From: Bradyrhizobium arachidis
GTDB lineage: Bacteria > Pseudomonadota > Alphaproteobacteria > Rhizobiales > Xanthobacteraceae
Assembly: GCF_024758505.1 (NCBI RefSeq)
Contig: NZ_CP077970.1
Location: 7,750,001-7,814,000, forward strand
Reading direction: 5' to 3'
DNA length: 64,000 nucleotides
Made by a program: the position numbers and the translations under genes. Positions 26,696 to 34,853 of this stretch are shown here, piece after piece. The notes under the pieces were generated by a model that searched no databases, was not told the DNA's origin, and was given only the letters and a program-made list of their open reading frames with translations. Numbering within the stretch: the stretch's first letter is position 1; each line of letters begins with the position of its first letter.

Positions 26696-27427
26696 ATGCG
26701 CGACAGGGTCAAACCGGCAGGAGAAACACGGGCAGCGGATGTGCTGCACCGGATGCGCGCTGACGTCATCAGCTGCACGCTGAAGCCCGGCGCCAAGCTT
26801 CGCTTTGAGGCGCTGCGGGACATGTACGGTGTCAGCTTCTCAACGCTCCGGGAGGCACTGTCGCGGCTTGTCGCCGAAGGGCTTGTTATCGCCGAGGATC
26901 AGCGTGGCTTTATCGTTGCGCCGGTTTCGATCGAAGACTTGAACGACCTGACCTACGTCCGCGTCCTCGTCGAGCGCGAATGCCTGGCGCTCGCAATCAA
27001 GCATGGCGATGACGATTGGGAGGCCGACATTATCGGCGCATTCCATCGCATGGATCGGCTCCAGAGCCGGCTCGGCTCCAACTACTATCTGTCCGAGGAA
27101 TGGAGCAAGCTGCACGGCGATTTTCATTTTTCGCTCGTTGCGGCCTGCGGTTCGCCCAATCTGCTGGAGATTCGCCAGAAGATGTTCGAACGCGCGCATC
27201 GCTATCGGCGGATGTCGTCGCAGTTCCGGACCAAGTGGCGCGCCAAGGACGTCGAACACAAGATGATCATGGATTCGGTCATCGCGCGCGATACGGCAAA
27301 GGCTCAGGAGTTGATCGAGCGCCACATCCGCGAGACGACCGAGAACGTCATCAATCATGCCGGCCACCTCTTCGTCGCGACGGACGAAAAGCGCCACAAT
27401 CGGACTGCTCACGTCGCGGCTGAATAG
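26696..27427 (+). CDS. GntR-family (FCD) regulator, candidate master of the catabolic block
   Basis: This 243-residue regulator has an N-terminal winged helix (LRDMYGVSFSTLREALSRLVAEGLVIAEDQRG) and an FCD domain (residues about 95-220) with ERECLALAIKHGDDDWE and the metal-ligand region LHGDFHFSLVAACGSPNLL. The start ATG 26696 follows AGGGCTGC; another ATG 4 bases earlier is in a different frame. A TTTTCGAAAA palindrome stands just upstream, and the same palindrome precedes three other transcription units nearby, which makes this protein the best candidate for the factor that reads them. The effector may be a pathway intermediate; this is not visible. Confidence 0.87.
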   Translation: MRDRVKPAGETRAADVLHRMRADVISCTLKPGAKLRFEALRDMYGVSFSTLREALSRLVAEGLVIAEDQRGFIVAPVSIEDLNDLTYVRVLVERECLALAIKHGDDDWEADIIGAFHRMDRLQSRLGSNYYLSEEWSKLHGDFHFSLVAACGSPNLLEIRQKMFERAHRYRRMSSQFRTKWRAKDVEHKMIMDSVIARDTAKAQELIERHIRETTENVINHAGHLFVATDEKRHNRTAHVAAE

Positions 27428-27551
27428 CGCTGCGCCAGCGCTTCTCCCGTCTTCCTAGAACGAAATTCGACCTAACGGCGGGATTCGCCCCGCTGCATGC
27501 CCAGACGTGCCTTCCTGATCGCCCAGCGCCGCTCATTACGAAAAGATATTG

Positions 27552-27565
27552 TATTTTCGAAAATA
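27552..27565. promoter_or_regulatory. candidate GntR operator, site 3 (perfect 14-bp palindrome)
   Basis: TATTTTCGAAAATA is perfectly self-complementary and lies 71 bases before the alcohol dehydrogenase start at 27636. It is the best copy of the four sites and gives the consensus. The remaining part of the 208-base gap shows a GGGAGG ribosome site (27623-27628) and no further structure. Confidence 0.65.
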
Positions 27566-27635
27566 GAGTGACACAGTGCGCGGGGGAGGAAGCGGGCTCA
27601 TAGGCCCGCCGTCCACACGACAAAGGGAGGAATAG

Positions 27636-28751
27636 ATGGTCGTTGCTGACACGATGACCGCTGCCCGTATGCATACGGTCGGCGGCGAATTGAAACTGGA
27701 AAAGCTGCCCACGCCGAAGCCAGGCGACATGGACGTGCTGGTCCGCGTCAAGGCCTGCGGGATCGTTCCGAACCTTGGCAATATCCTCGCCAACTGGCCG
27801 ACCTGGTTTCCACATATGCCGCAGCCACCGCTCCCCGCCGTGTTCGGGCTGGATCCGGCCGGCGAGATCGTCGCGGTCGGCCGACAGGTCCATGCGCTCA
27901 AACCTGGCGATCGGGTTTACGCCAACCCCGGCCGCTCATGCGGCACATGCCGCCATTGTCGCCGGGGCGATTCCATTTCCTGCAAGCACTACGCCTTCCA
28001 GGGCTATTTCGGCTTCAGCGAGCACGCCATGCAGACCTTTGGCGATTACCCGGTCGGCGGCTTGAGCGAATACACTGTGGTCCCCGCTTCGGCGATCGTG
28101 AAGATCCCTGACAACATGACCTACGAGCAGGCAGCGCGGCTCGGTTATCTCGGCACGGTCTATTCGGCACTGAAGAAGGTCAATGCCGGGCCCGGCGACA
28201 CCATCCTCGTCAACGGCATCAGCGGCACCCTTGGCATCAGCGCCGCGATTTTTGCGCCAGCCATGGGCGTCAAGAAAATCCTCGGCACTGGACGCGATCG
28301 CAAGCTGCTCGAGGAAGTCAAAGCATTGGCTCCGTCGCGCATCGAGGTGTTCTCGATTGACGATGGCAGTGTCACCGATTTCGTCATGAAGCACACCGAC
28401 GGTGAAGGCGTCGATGCCTTCCTGGACTGCCTCGGACCCGGCGCGCTGCACGAGACCTTCCTGCAGGGCCTTTACAGCCTGCGCCGCGGCGGCATCGCCG
28501 TCGACATCGGCGCCGTCATGGGGCCGGTCGCGATCGACGTCCATCGCCTGATGGACCGCAATCAGCGCCTCTACGGCTCGGCCTGGCTGACCACGGAGGA
28601 AGGCCAGGAAATGGCGGACCTCGTCGGCGCAGGCGCGGTGGACCTGTCGATGCTCGAGACGCAAGGGCGGCGTCTCTCCGAAGTAAACGAAGCCATATCC
28701 GGCATCGCCCAACGGCATGGCGGGTTCTCCAACTTCGTCATCTATCCCTGA
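27636..28751 (+). CDS. zinc-type alcohol dehydrogenase-like (MDR) oxidoreductase
   Basis: This 371-residue medium-chain dehydrogenase has a complete structural zinc site with Cys102, Cys105, Cys108 and Cys116 (SCGTCRHCRRGDSISC). The catalytic zinc site is unusual: Cys41 is present in KACGIVPNLGN, but the usual GHE motif is replaced by GLDPAGEI (71-78), so the second ligand is not conserved in its normal form. The cofactor-binding motif NGISGTLGISAAIF lies near residue 190. It follows a GGGAGG ribosome site and begins an operon with a cupin gene and probably the flavin hydroxylase. It may oxidise an alcohol intermediate, or act as a zinc-independent reductase. Confidence 0.85.
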   Translation: MVVADTMTAARMHTVGGELKLEKLPTPKPGDMDVLVRVKACGIVPNLGNILANWPTWFPHMPQPPLPAVFGLDPAGEIVAVGRQVHALKPGDRVYANPGRSCGTCRHCRRGDSISCKHYAFQGYFGFSEHAMQTFGDYPVGGLSEYTVVPASAIVKIPDNMTYEQAARLGYLGTVYSALKKVNAGPGDTILVNGISGTLGISAAIFAPAMGVKKILGTGRDRKLLEEVKALAPSRIEVFSIDDGSVTDFVMKHTDGEGVDAFLDCLGPGALHETFLQGLYSLRRGGIAVDIGAVMGPVAIDVHRLMDRNQRLYGSAWLTTEEGQEMADLVGAGAVDLSMLETQGRRLSEVNEAISGIAQRHGGFSNFVIYP

Positions 28752-28772
28752 CCGAACGACCAGGAGAGGAAC

Positions 28773-29315
28773 ATGAGCTTCAGACGCGTTGTTACCGGCA
28801 AGAATGCCGCGGGAAAATCTGTGGTGGTGAGCGATGGCGCCTCGCCGCGCGAAATGGCCCTCAAGCATACGCCGGGCTTCGTCTCTGCGCCGATGTGGAC
28901 GATCGCCGGCACGCCATCCCTGCCCGCGAACGGCAAGGACCCGATGTCGGTCCCGGGCAGCAGCCTGCTGCCCGGTCCGGGTGGCTCCAGCTTCATGGTC
29001 GTCACCTTTCCACCTGACAATGTGATGATGTCGCCCGATTTTGATCCAGCCAAAGCCGGCCCCGAGCATCTCGCTGCGGCGCCCGGCATCGCCGAGACCT
29101 TCGAAATGGACAATCCGGGCATGCACACCACGCCGACGGTGGACTATGCCTGCATCATCGACGGTGAGATCGTGCTGGAGCTCGACGACGGCGTCACCGT
29201 CCAGTTGAAGAAGGGCGACACCGTTGTCCAGCAGGGTGCTCGCCATGCCTGGCGCAATCCGAGCAGCAAGTCCGCCACGCTTATCTTCGTGCTGCTGGGC
29301 GCGGCGTCCAAGTGA
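28773..29315 (+). CDS. cupin-domain protein
   Basis: This 180-residue single-domain cupin has its beta-barrel in the C-terminal half. The first motif is degenerate (MHTTPTVDYACIIDGEIVLE, with one His and an Asp-Tyr in place of the His-x-His) and the second is GDTVVQQGARHAWRN with the conserved His. Residues 1-70 contain HTPGFVSAPMWTIAGTPSLP, an extension seen in cupins found beside aromatic or terpenoid catabolic genes. GAGAGGAAC precedes ATG 28773. It is 21 bases after the dehydrogenase gene. It may be a dioxygenase, an isomerase or a binding protein; the metal site is incomplete, so a catalytic role is uncertain. Confidence 0.78.
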   Translation: MSFRRVVTGKNAAGKSVVVSDGASPREMALKHTPGFVSAPMWTIAGTPSLPANGKDPMSVPGSSLLPGPGGSSFMVVTFPPDNVMMSPDFDPAKAGPEHLAAAPGIAETFEMDNPGMHTTPTVDYACIIDGEIVLELDDGVTVQLKKGDTVVQQGARHAWRNPSSKSATLIFVLLGAASK

Positions 29316-29400
29316 CGCCCCAGGTCTGTTTTTGTGCAAGCAAGGACGCCGGCGTTAATTGGCCAGCGTCCCGCCATTTCCGCTGTAGGCAGCGATAGAA

Positions 29401-30993
29401 ATGATCCCGGTCGACGAAAGAGACACGTCAGCATCATCAGGCAACGCGCCGGATGTCGTCGTTGTGGGACTCGGGCCAGTCGGCATCACGCTTTGCAACC
29501 TGCTGGCCGCTGAAGGCGTAAGCGTCGAGGGTGTGGACGCAGCCACCGACGTCTACGGCCTTCCGCGTGCGATCGGAATGGATCACGAGGTGATGCGTAT
29601 CTTTCAGAACGTCGGTGCTGCCGACGCCCTCGCCCCCGCCGTCGGTGACTACCGCCCCTCTGAATATCGTTCTGCGCAAGGCGTCCTGCTGCGGCGCTTC
29701 GAGTCACCAGCCGAACCCTATCCGCTGGCATGGCCGCCCTATCTCACCTTCCTGCAACCCGAGCTCGAGCAGGTTCTGCGCGACAACGCGAAAAGATTCC
29801 CGACGCTCACTTTACGCACGGGCCTCGAGTCGATCGAACTGAAGGACCCTCATGCGCCGATCCTGACGCTGCGTGACAGAGCGACGGGAGAGACGACGCG
29901 GCGCACTCCTCGCTTTGTCGTGGGTTGTGACGGCGGTAACAGCTTCGTCCGTCGCAGTCTCGACATCGGTTTCGAAGATCTCGGCTTTCACGAACCCTGG
30001 CTCGTGGTGGACATGATCGTCGAGGACGAGCATGCGCAACTCCCACAGACGAACATCCAGTTCTGCAATCCGTCCCGACCGCACACTTTCGTGATCGGAC
30101 CCGGGCGGCTGCGGCGCTGGGAGTTCATGATCCTGCCAGACGAGGATCCGGATGACGTCAATCGTCCGGCACGCATCTGGGAGCTGCTTTCGCCTTGGCT
30201 GCGTCCGGACCAGGCGCGATTGTGGCGTTCGGCGACCTATACTTTCCACGCTCTGGTAGCCGAGACATGGCGCAAGGGCCGCGTCTTTCTCGCGGGAGAC
30301 GCCTGTCACATGATGCCTCCCTTCCTCGCCCAAGGCATGGTGCAGGGTATCAAGGATGCCGCTAACCTTGCATGGAAGCTGGCTCACGTGCTGCGGGGCA
30401 CCCCGGAGGGTCTGCTCGATACTTACCAGGCAGAGCGCCGCGCTCTGGTGCGGGACGTGATCGAGATTACGAAGCGGCTCGGCCGGGTCATCTGCGAGCT
30501 CGATCCGGAAAAGGCGCGCGCACGCGATGCCGAACTGATTGCGGCGATGGAGGCCGGACAAGGAATCCAGATTCGCCAAAACCTGTTTCCGCCGATCCGC
30601 CATGGCGTCGTCGCCCATCGCGCCGATGGATCGCTGTCGCCGGGGGTCGGAGAGCCCTCTCCTCAGCCTTGGATCGTCAGCCCCGGTGGTCGCACGCGTC
30701 TTGATGATCTGCTTCCCAGTGGGTTCGTGCTTCTGCTTGCGGAAGACATCGATGCACCGCCTGCCCTGCTCGAACAGGCGAGGAAGTTGGGTGTGACTGT
30801 CCACCGAATTTCACGGACCCGACCCGAGCGAACGCCGCTCGCGGAGGAGGATGGGGTTTTTGCCGCCTGGCTTTCGGCGAAGGGCGCCTGTGCCACGCTC
30901 GTACGTCCCGACCGCATGGTCTTCGGCACCGCCGCAAATGTTCGCGAGGTCGAAGTACTCTTACGCGAACTGCGCTCACACCTCGCCGGCTAG
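29401..30993 (+). CDS. FAD-dependent aromatic hydroxylase, MhpA-like
   Basis: This 530-residue flavoprotein monooxygenase has the Rossmann motif VVVVGLGPVGITLCNLLAAE near residue 18, GLPRAIGMDHEVMRIFQNVG as in MhpA-type 3-(3-hydroxyphenyl)propionate hydroxylases, the DG motif region FVVGCDGGNSFVRRSL, and RVFLAGDACHMMPPFLAQGM near residue 300 for the ribityl site. The C-terminal thioredoxin-like domain (residues about 410-530) includes FVLLLAEDIDAPPALLEQA. It hydroxylates a phenolic ring with NAD(P)H and oxygen, preparing a catechol for cleavage. It is 85 bases after the cupin gene. Its 3' end overlaps the convergent ferredoxin reductase gene by 18 bases. Confidence 0.85.
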   Translation: MIPVDERDTSASSGNAPDVVVVGLGPVGITLCNLLAAEGVSVEGVDAATDVYGLPRAIGMDHEVMRIFQNVGAADALAPAVGDYRPSEYRSAQGVLLRRFESPAEPYPLAWPPYLTFLQPELEQVLRDNAKRFPTLTLRTGLESIELKDPHAPILTLRDRATGETTRRTPRFVVGCDGGNSFVRRSLDIGFEDLGFHEPWLVVDMIVEDEHAQLPQTNIQFCNPSRPHTFVIGPGRLRRWEFMILPDEDPDDVNRPARIWELLSPWLRPDQARLWRSATYTFHALVAETWRKGRVFLAGDACHMMPPFLAQGMVQGIKDAANLAWKLAHVLRGTPEGLLDTYQAERRALVRDVIEITKRLGRVICELDPEKARARDAELIAAMEAGQGIQIRQNLFPPIRHGVVAHRADGSLSPGVGEPSPQPWIVSPGGRTRLDDLLPSGFVLLLAEDIDAPPALLEQARKLGVTVHRISRTRPERTPLAEEDGVFAAWLSAKGACATLVRPDRMVFGTAANVREVEVLLRELRSHLAG

Positions 30994-32235
30994 ACTGACT
31001 CGCTTGCGATCTGCGCTTACTGCGTATGCCTTCAGCAGCAGGCCGGGATCGATCGCCGCGTCTGCAACCGATTTCGGGTCAGGAGTGATCCCTGCCGCAA
31101 TCAGCCGCTTGGCGATCATGTAACTGCGGGCATCATTCATCGCATCGACCGCAAGCAGGGTGTCGCCTCCGAAGTACCAATGTGAGATGGCGCCGGGCCT
31201 CCCGCCGCGGCGCACGACAACCCGGTCGTAGTTTGCGTTTAGCCCGGCAATCTGAAGCTTGACATCGAACTGGTCTGACCAGAACCAAGGCGTCGCGACG
31301 TAGGGCTCATGCGCACCGCAGATGTTCGCCGCGACCGTCTCTGCGTGGTCGATCGCATGCGGCACACTTTCCAGTCGGATGCGCCTGCCGGCATACGGGA
31401 ATGATGCGCAATCCCCAGCGGCCCATATGCCCTCAATTGAGGTGCGCCCGAACACGTCGACCTCAATCCCATTCCCAAGCTTGAGCCCGGCTTCGCTCGC
31501 CAGCGCAATATCCGGTTTCACGCCGATGCCGACAATGACGAGATCGGTTGCCAGCACTTCATCATCGGACAGGTGCGCCCGAGCGACCGTGCCGTTTCCG
31601 TCAAGCCTCCGGACCGCGGTCGATTCGAGAATACGCACCCCATGCTGCGCGTGGAGCGCGCGGAAGTACGCCGCGGTTTCTGCGCAGGCAACCCGCTTGA
31701 GTATGCGGTCGGCCATTTCGACCAGTACCACATCAAGCCCAGACTGTGCGGCCACCGCGGCAGCCTCAAGACCGACATAGCCGCCACCGATCACGAGGAG
31801 ACGGCTGCCCGCCGAGAACACCGGTCGAATGAGGTCGACGTCCGCGATCGAGCGGAGCGTGAAGACGTTGCCGAGCGCACCGCCGATCGCGGGATCCAGC
31901 CGGAGAGGTCTTGCGCCAATCGACAGCACGAGGTGATCGTAATCGAGGCTTCCCGTGCTGGTCTCGATGCGTCGCGCGTGCGGCAGGACGCGAATGACCC
32001 GACACCCCAGGCGAAGTTCGATCCTCTGATCGCGGTACAGCGAGAGTGGACGAATTTGCAGCGCCTCGGCCGTCGTCTTCCCGAGCAGATAGGCTTTCGA
32101 GAGCGGCGGGCGCTGGTATGGCGCCATCGGCTCGTCACCAATCAGGATGATTTCGCCGGAAAAGCCAAGGGCGCGCAGCTTCAGCGCGGCAGAGCATCCG
32201 GCCTGCCCGGCTCCGACGATAACGACGCGGTTCAT
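30976..32235 (-). CDS. FAD-dependent ferredoxin reductase of a class I P450 system
   Basis: This 419-residue flavoprotein resembles putidaredoxin and rubredoxin reductases. FAD motif VVIVGAGQAGCSAALKLRALGF is at the N-terminus, the typical PYQRPPLSKAYL is near residue 40, the NAD motif LLVIGGGYVGLEAAAVAA is near 150, and VDVFGRTSIEGIWAAGDCASF is near 265. The C-terminal RRGGRPGAISHWYFGGDTLL completes the family pattern. It takes electrons from NADH to the 2Fe-2S ferredoxin encoded 18 bases upstream. The P450, ferredoxin and reductase genes follow one another on the minus strand, forming a self-contained three-part monooxygenase. Confidence 0.88.
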   Translation of the reverse strand: MNRVVIVGAGQAGCSAALKLRALGFSGEIILIGDEPMAPYQRPPLSKAYLLGKTTAEALQIRPLSLYRDQRIELRLGCRVIRVLPHARRIETSTGSLDYDHLVLSIGARPLRLDPAIGGALGNVFTLRSIADVDLIRPVFSAGSRLLVIGGGYVGLEAAAVAAQSGLDVVLVEMADRILKRVACAETAAYFRALHAQHGVRILESTAVRRLDGNGTVARAHLSDDEVLATDLVIVGIGVKPDIALASEAGLKLGNGIEVDVFGRTSIEGIWAAGDCASFPYAGRRIRLESVPHAIDHAETVAANICGAHEPYVATPWFWSDQFDVKLQIAGLNANYDRVVVRRGGRPGAISHWYFGGDTLLAVDAMNDARSYMIAKRLIAAGITPDPKSVADAAIDPGLLLKAYAVSADRKRVSLAGEV

Positions 32236-32253
32236 GAGGCTTTCCTGGCCAAC

Positions 32254-32574
32254 CTACTGCAGGGCTGGCACGCGCACTGTCATGCCGTCCATCTCTGCCA
32301 TGACGCGCACCTGGCAGCTCAAGCGACTGTCCGCTGTGCGCTCCGAAGCCGCGAAATCGAGCATCTCGCTCTCCTGCTCGCCGATCTCCCCGACGCAGGC
32401 GGCGTAGGCCGGATCGAAGTAGCAGTGACAGGTGGCACAGGCCGCTGCACCGTTGCACTCGGCGACGATGCCGGGCACGCCGGCGGCGAGCGCTGCTTGC
32501 ATGATGGATTGGTCCGCACCGGCTGCGACTTCGCGCGTGACACCGTCGGCACTGACGAAGATGATCTTCGGCAT
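32254..32574 (-). CDS. 2Fe-2S ferredoxin of a class I P450 system
   Basis: This 106-residue adrenodoxin/putidaredoxin-type ferredoxin has the cluster ligands in AECNGAAACATCHCYFDP (Cys, five residues, Cys, two residues, Cys) and a fourth Cys in LSCQVRV near residue 87. N-terminal PKIIFVSADGVTREV and C-terminal MDGMTVRVPALQ are standard for P450 partners. One residue differs from many homologues: the segment between the first and second Cys is NGAAA where NGxCx or SGxCS types are common, but the ligand spacing is retained. It lies 10 bases after the P450 gene and 18 before the reductase gene. Confidence 0.9.
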   Translation of the reverse strand: MPKIIFVSADGVTREVAAGADQSIMQAALAAGVPGIVAECNGAAACATCHCYFDPAYAACVGEIGEQESEMLDFAASERTADSRLSCQVRVMAEMDGMTVRVPALQ

Positions 32575-32584
32575 CTCTTTTTCC

Positions 32585-33766
32585 TCAGGCGTCCCAGCGA
32601 ACAGGCAACGACACCGGGCCGCGAAACACCCAGCCACGGATGAGCGGCGGCGCATCTTCGCGGAGACGAAGATTGCGAAGGCGCTCGAACAGCATCGGCA
32701 CCACGATCTTGCCGACGGTCTGTCGGGACACCCAGGTTCCCGCACAGAAATGCGCGCCGGCCCCGAAGGCCAGATGCGATTGCCTGGGCCGGAAGATGTC
32801 GAACATATCCGGATTGCTAAACCGCCTGTCGTCCCGGTTCGCCGCGCCGACGCAAAGACCGATCTGAAGGCCTTCGGGCAACATGACGTCGGAGAGATCG
32901 GTTTCGCGGGTGACCCGACGCGGATACATGCCGATCGGAGAGATCCAGCGTACCGCCTCCTCAAACGCATTCGGCCACAGCTCCGGCTTGACGAGAACGC
33001 TCTCCTTTTGTGCTGGGTTTGCAAGGAGGCCCAGGGTCAGCGTCAGGATCGCGTCACGCGGCTCGTTCAGACCGCCGCCGATGATCACCTTGATGTTGGC
33101 GCGAATCTCCTCGATGGGCATCGGCGGATCCGCGTGCACCATCGAGGAAAGGATCGAAGGATTGGGGTGAGCGCGATGATGATCGAGCACTGCCTCGATC
33201 GCTGCATCGATGCCGGAGCCCGCCTCCATCGCCTTCCGCTCGATCTCGGCATCGCGTGCGTAGTTGCCTGCACCGTCAATAAGAAACTGCGACCACAGGG
33301 CGAGAGTCTCCCACGGCATCTCCTTGAAACCGATCATCTCCATCAGGCTGAGCGATGCCATGGGCGCGGCGAGCGCATGGAAGAGGTCCGCCTCGCCTGC
33401 GCCGCTGAGCGAGTTGATGAGCCGCTCGCTGATCTCGGCAAATCTCGGCGTCCAGTGCTCCTTAATCGTGCCGGAACGGAAGGAAGGCTCGATGGCCTTG
33501 CGCCCTGTGGCGTGCTCGGCGCCATCCTTGCGCATGAAGGTCGGTCCCATAACCTTGTTAACCAGGGACGTCGGGTTGTCGGATGAGTAGGTTACGGGGT
33601 CGCGCTCGATCTTCACGATGTCGTCGAAGCGTGTGACCAGCGTCAGGTTGGCGGCAGCCACGAAGACGGCCGAAGCCGTATCGCGAACGCGCTTGAAGAT
33701 CGGATAGGGATCGTTGAGCAGATCCTGATAGGCGACATCCGAGATGACAGGTGCTGCGCTCGTCAT
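32585..33766 (-). CDS. cytochrome P450 (bacterial class I)
   Basis: This 393-residue soluble P450 has ExxR at Glu270-Arg273 (EEAVRW), the heme loop HLAFGAGAHFCAGTW with Cys341, and PRRVTRETDL before it. The I-helix reads IGGGLNEPRDAI (229-240), with Asn-Glu where the oxygen-activating acid-Thr pair is usual. MGPTFMRKDGAEHATGRK is the typical region after the C helix. Its own ferredoxin and reductase are encoded directly downstream, so the system can work alone. The substrate is unknown; the setting in an aromatic catabolic block suggests hydroxylation or demethylation. A second P450 at 56.3 kb shares the same I-helix sequence. Confidence 0.9.
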   Translation of the reverse strand: MTSAAPVISDVAYQDLLNDPYPIFKRVRDTASAVFVAAANLTLVTRFDDIVKIERDPVTYSSDNPTSLVNKVMGPTFMRKDGAEHATGRKAIEPSFRSGTIKEHWTPRFAEISERLINSLSGAGEADLFHALAAPMASLSLMEMIGFKEMPWETLALWSQFLIDGAGNYARDAEIERKAMEAGSGIDAAIEAVLDHHRAHPNPSILSSMVHADPPMPIEEIRANIKVIIGGGLNEPRDAILTLTLGLLANPAQKESVLVKPELWPNAFEEAVRWISPIGMYPRRVTRETDLSDVMLPEGLQIGLCVGAANRDDRRFSNPDMFDIFRPRQSHLAFGAGAHFCAGTWVSRQTVGKIVVPMLFERLRNLRLREDAPPLIRGWVFRGPVSLPVRWDA

Positions 33767-33907
33767 CTTCTTCCTCCCTGGCCTTGTTTCCGAGAACGTT
33801 AAAGGCCCCGAACCGAACGCTCAATTCGATCGCCTCAATAGACCCCATCGAAATCTTGCATAACCCGTGTTACGTTGGCCCTGAGCCGCGATCTGGAGTT
33901 CACGCCC

Positions 33908-34816
33908 GTGACGATCAATTCCACCCTTGATCCGATTGATTTTGGAGCGCTGCGCACGCTTGTCCTGGTGTACGACCTACGATCGTTCTCGGCTGCGGCT
34001 GAACGGCTCGATGTCAATCAATCCACGATCAGCTACACGGTCGAGCGTCTGCGCAGCGCGTTTCGAGATTCGCTTTTCGTCCGCCAGGGCAACGGCGTTG
34101 CCGCAACCGAGCGATGCGCTGCGTTGGTGCAGTGGGCGCGGGAGACACTTGGCGAGATCGAGGGCCTCGCCTCGCCGACGGAATTCGATCCCGCCGAGGC
34201 GAAGGGCACGGTGACGATTTCCTGCAACCATCACGAGCGGCAGACGCTGTTTCCGCAGTTCAGCTTCCGCTTTCGTACCGCGGCGCCGCATGCAAAGCTC
34301 GTGCTGCTGGACGCGGCTGGACACGGCAACGTCCACCTCAAGCAAAACGAATGCGACATCGTCATTGGTCCAGTCGGAATCGTCGGTGAGAGTTTCTACC
34401 GGCGCCATATCCTCACCGACCACTATGTGTGCGTGATGGATCGGAGCCACCCTCTTGCACGCGGCCGGATCACGTTGTCAGCCTATTGCAAGGCCGAACA
34501 CGTCTTCGTAACTCACAACGGTGAGTGGCAGCCGCTCTACATCAACGCTCTCAAGGCCAAGGGTATCGTGCTGGAGCCGGCGGTCACGCTGCCAAGCCAT
34601 GACTGTCTCGAGCGCATCATTCCGGGCACGCGTCTCGTTGCAGCCATCCCACATCATTTGGCACGCGCCATGCAGGGCCGTCTGCACATCGCGCCCCTGC
34701 CCTTCCGCGTGCCGATCAGCATCGACATGTATTGGAGCGCAAGAACCGCCAAGTCTGGCCTCCACAAATGGGCGCGCGGTCTCCTCGCCGAGGTGGCCAA
34801 GGAGAGCACCGCCTGA
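33908..34816 (+). CDS. LysR-family transcriptional regulator (NodD-like branch)
   Basis: The HTH lies in DLRSFSAAAERLDVNQSTISYTVERLR and the effector domain in residues about 90-300. The beginning DPIDFGALRTLVLVYDLRSF and the general pattern recall the NodD/SyrM group of LysR proteins. I start it at GTG 33908, which has CTGGAG about 10 bases upstream; TTG 33875 is an alternative that adds 11 residues. It is divergent from the P450-ferredoxin-reductase operon with a 141-base gap and is the nearest candidate for its regulator. Its inducer might be an aromatic compound, as for other members, but this is inference. Confidence 0.82.
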   Translation: MTINSTLDPIDFGALRTLVLVYDLRSFSAAAERLDVNQSTISYTVERLRSAFRDSLFVRQGNGVAATERCAALVQWARETLGEIEGLASPTEFDPAEAKGTVTISCNHHERQTLFPQFSFRFRTAAPHAKLVLLDAAGHGNVHLKQNECDIVIGPVGIVGESFYRRHILTDHYVCVMDRSHPLARGRITLSAYCKAEHVFVTHNGEWQPLYINALKAKGIVLEPAVTLPSHDCLERIIPGTRLVAAIPHHLARAMQGRLHIAPLPFRVPISIDMYWSARTAKSGLHKWARGLLAEVAKESTA

Positions 34817-34853
34817 TCTAGAGCGCTATCCGCAAACGAAAGAGCGAAAAAGG

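Noticed and set aside
27936..29339. A 467-codon open frame on the minus strand opposite the alcohol dehydrogenase and cupin genes
   Set aside because: It is antisense to two well-supported genes and rich in His and Arg, as mirrored G+C-rich genes are. No family is recognised.
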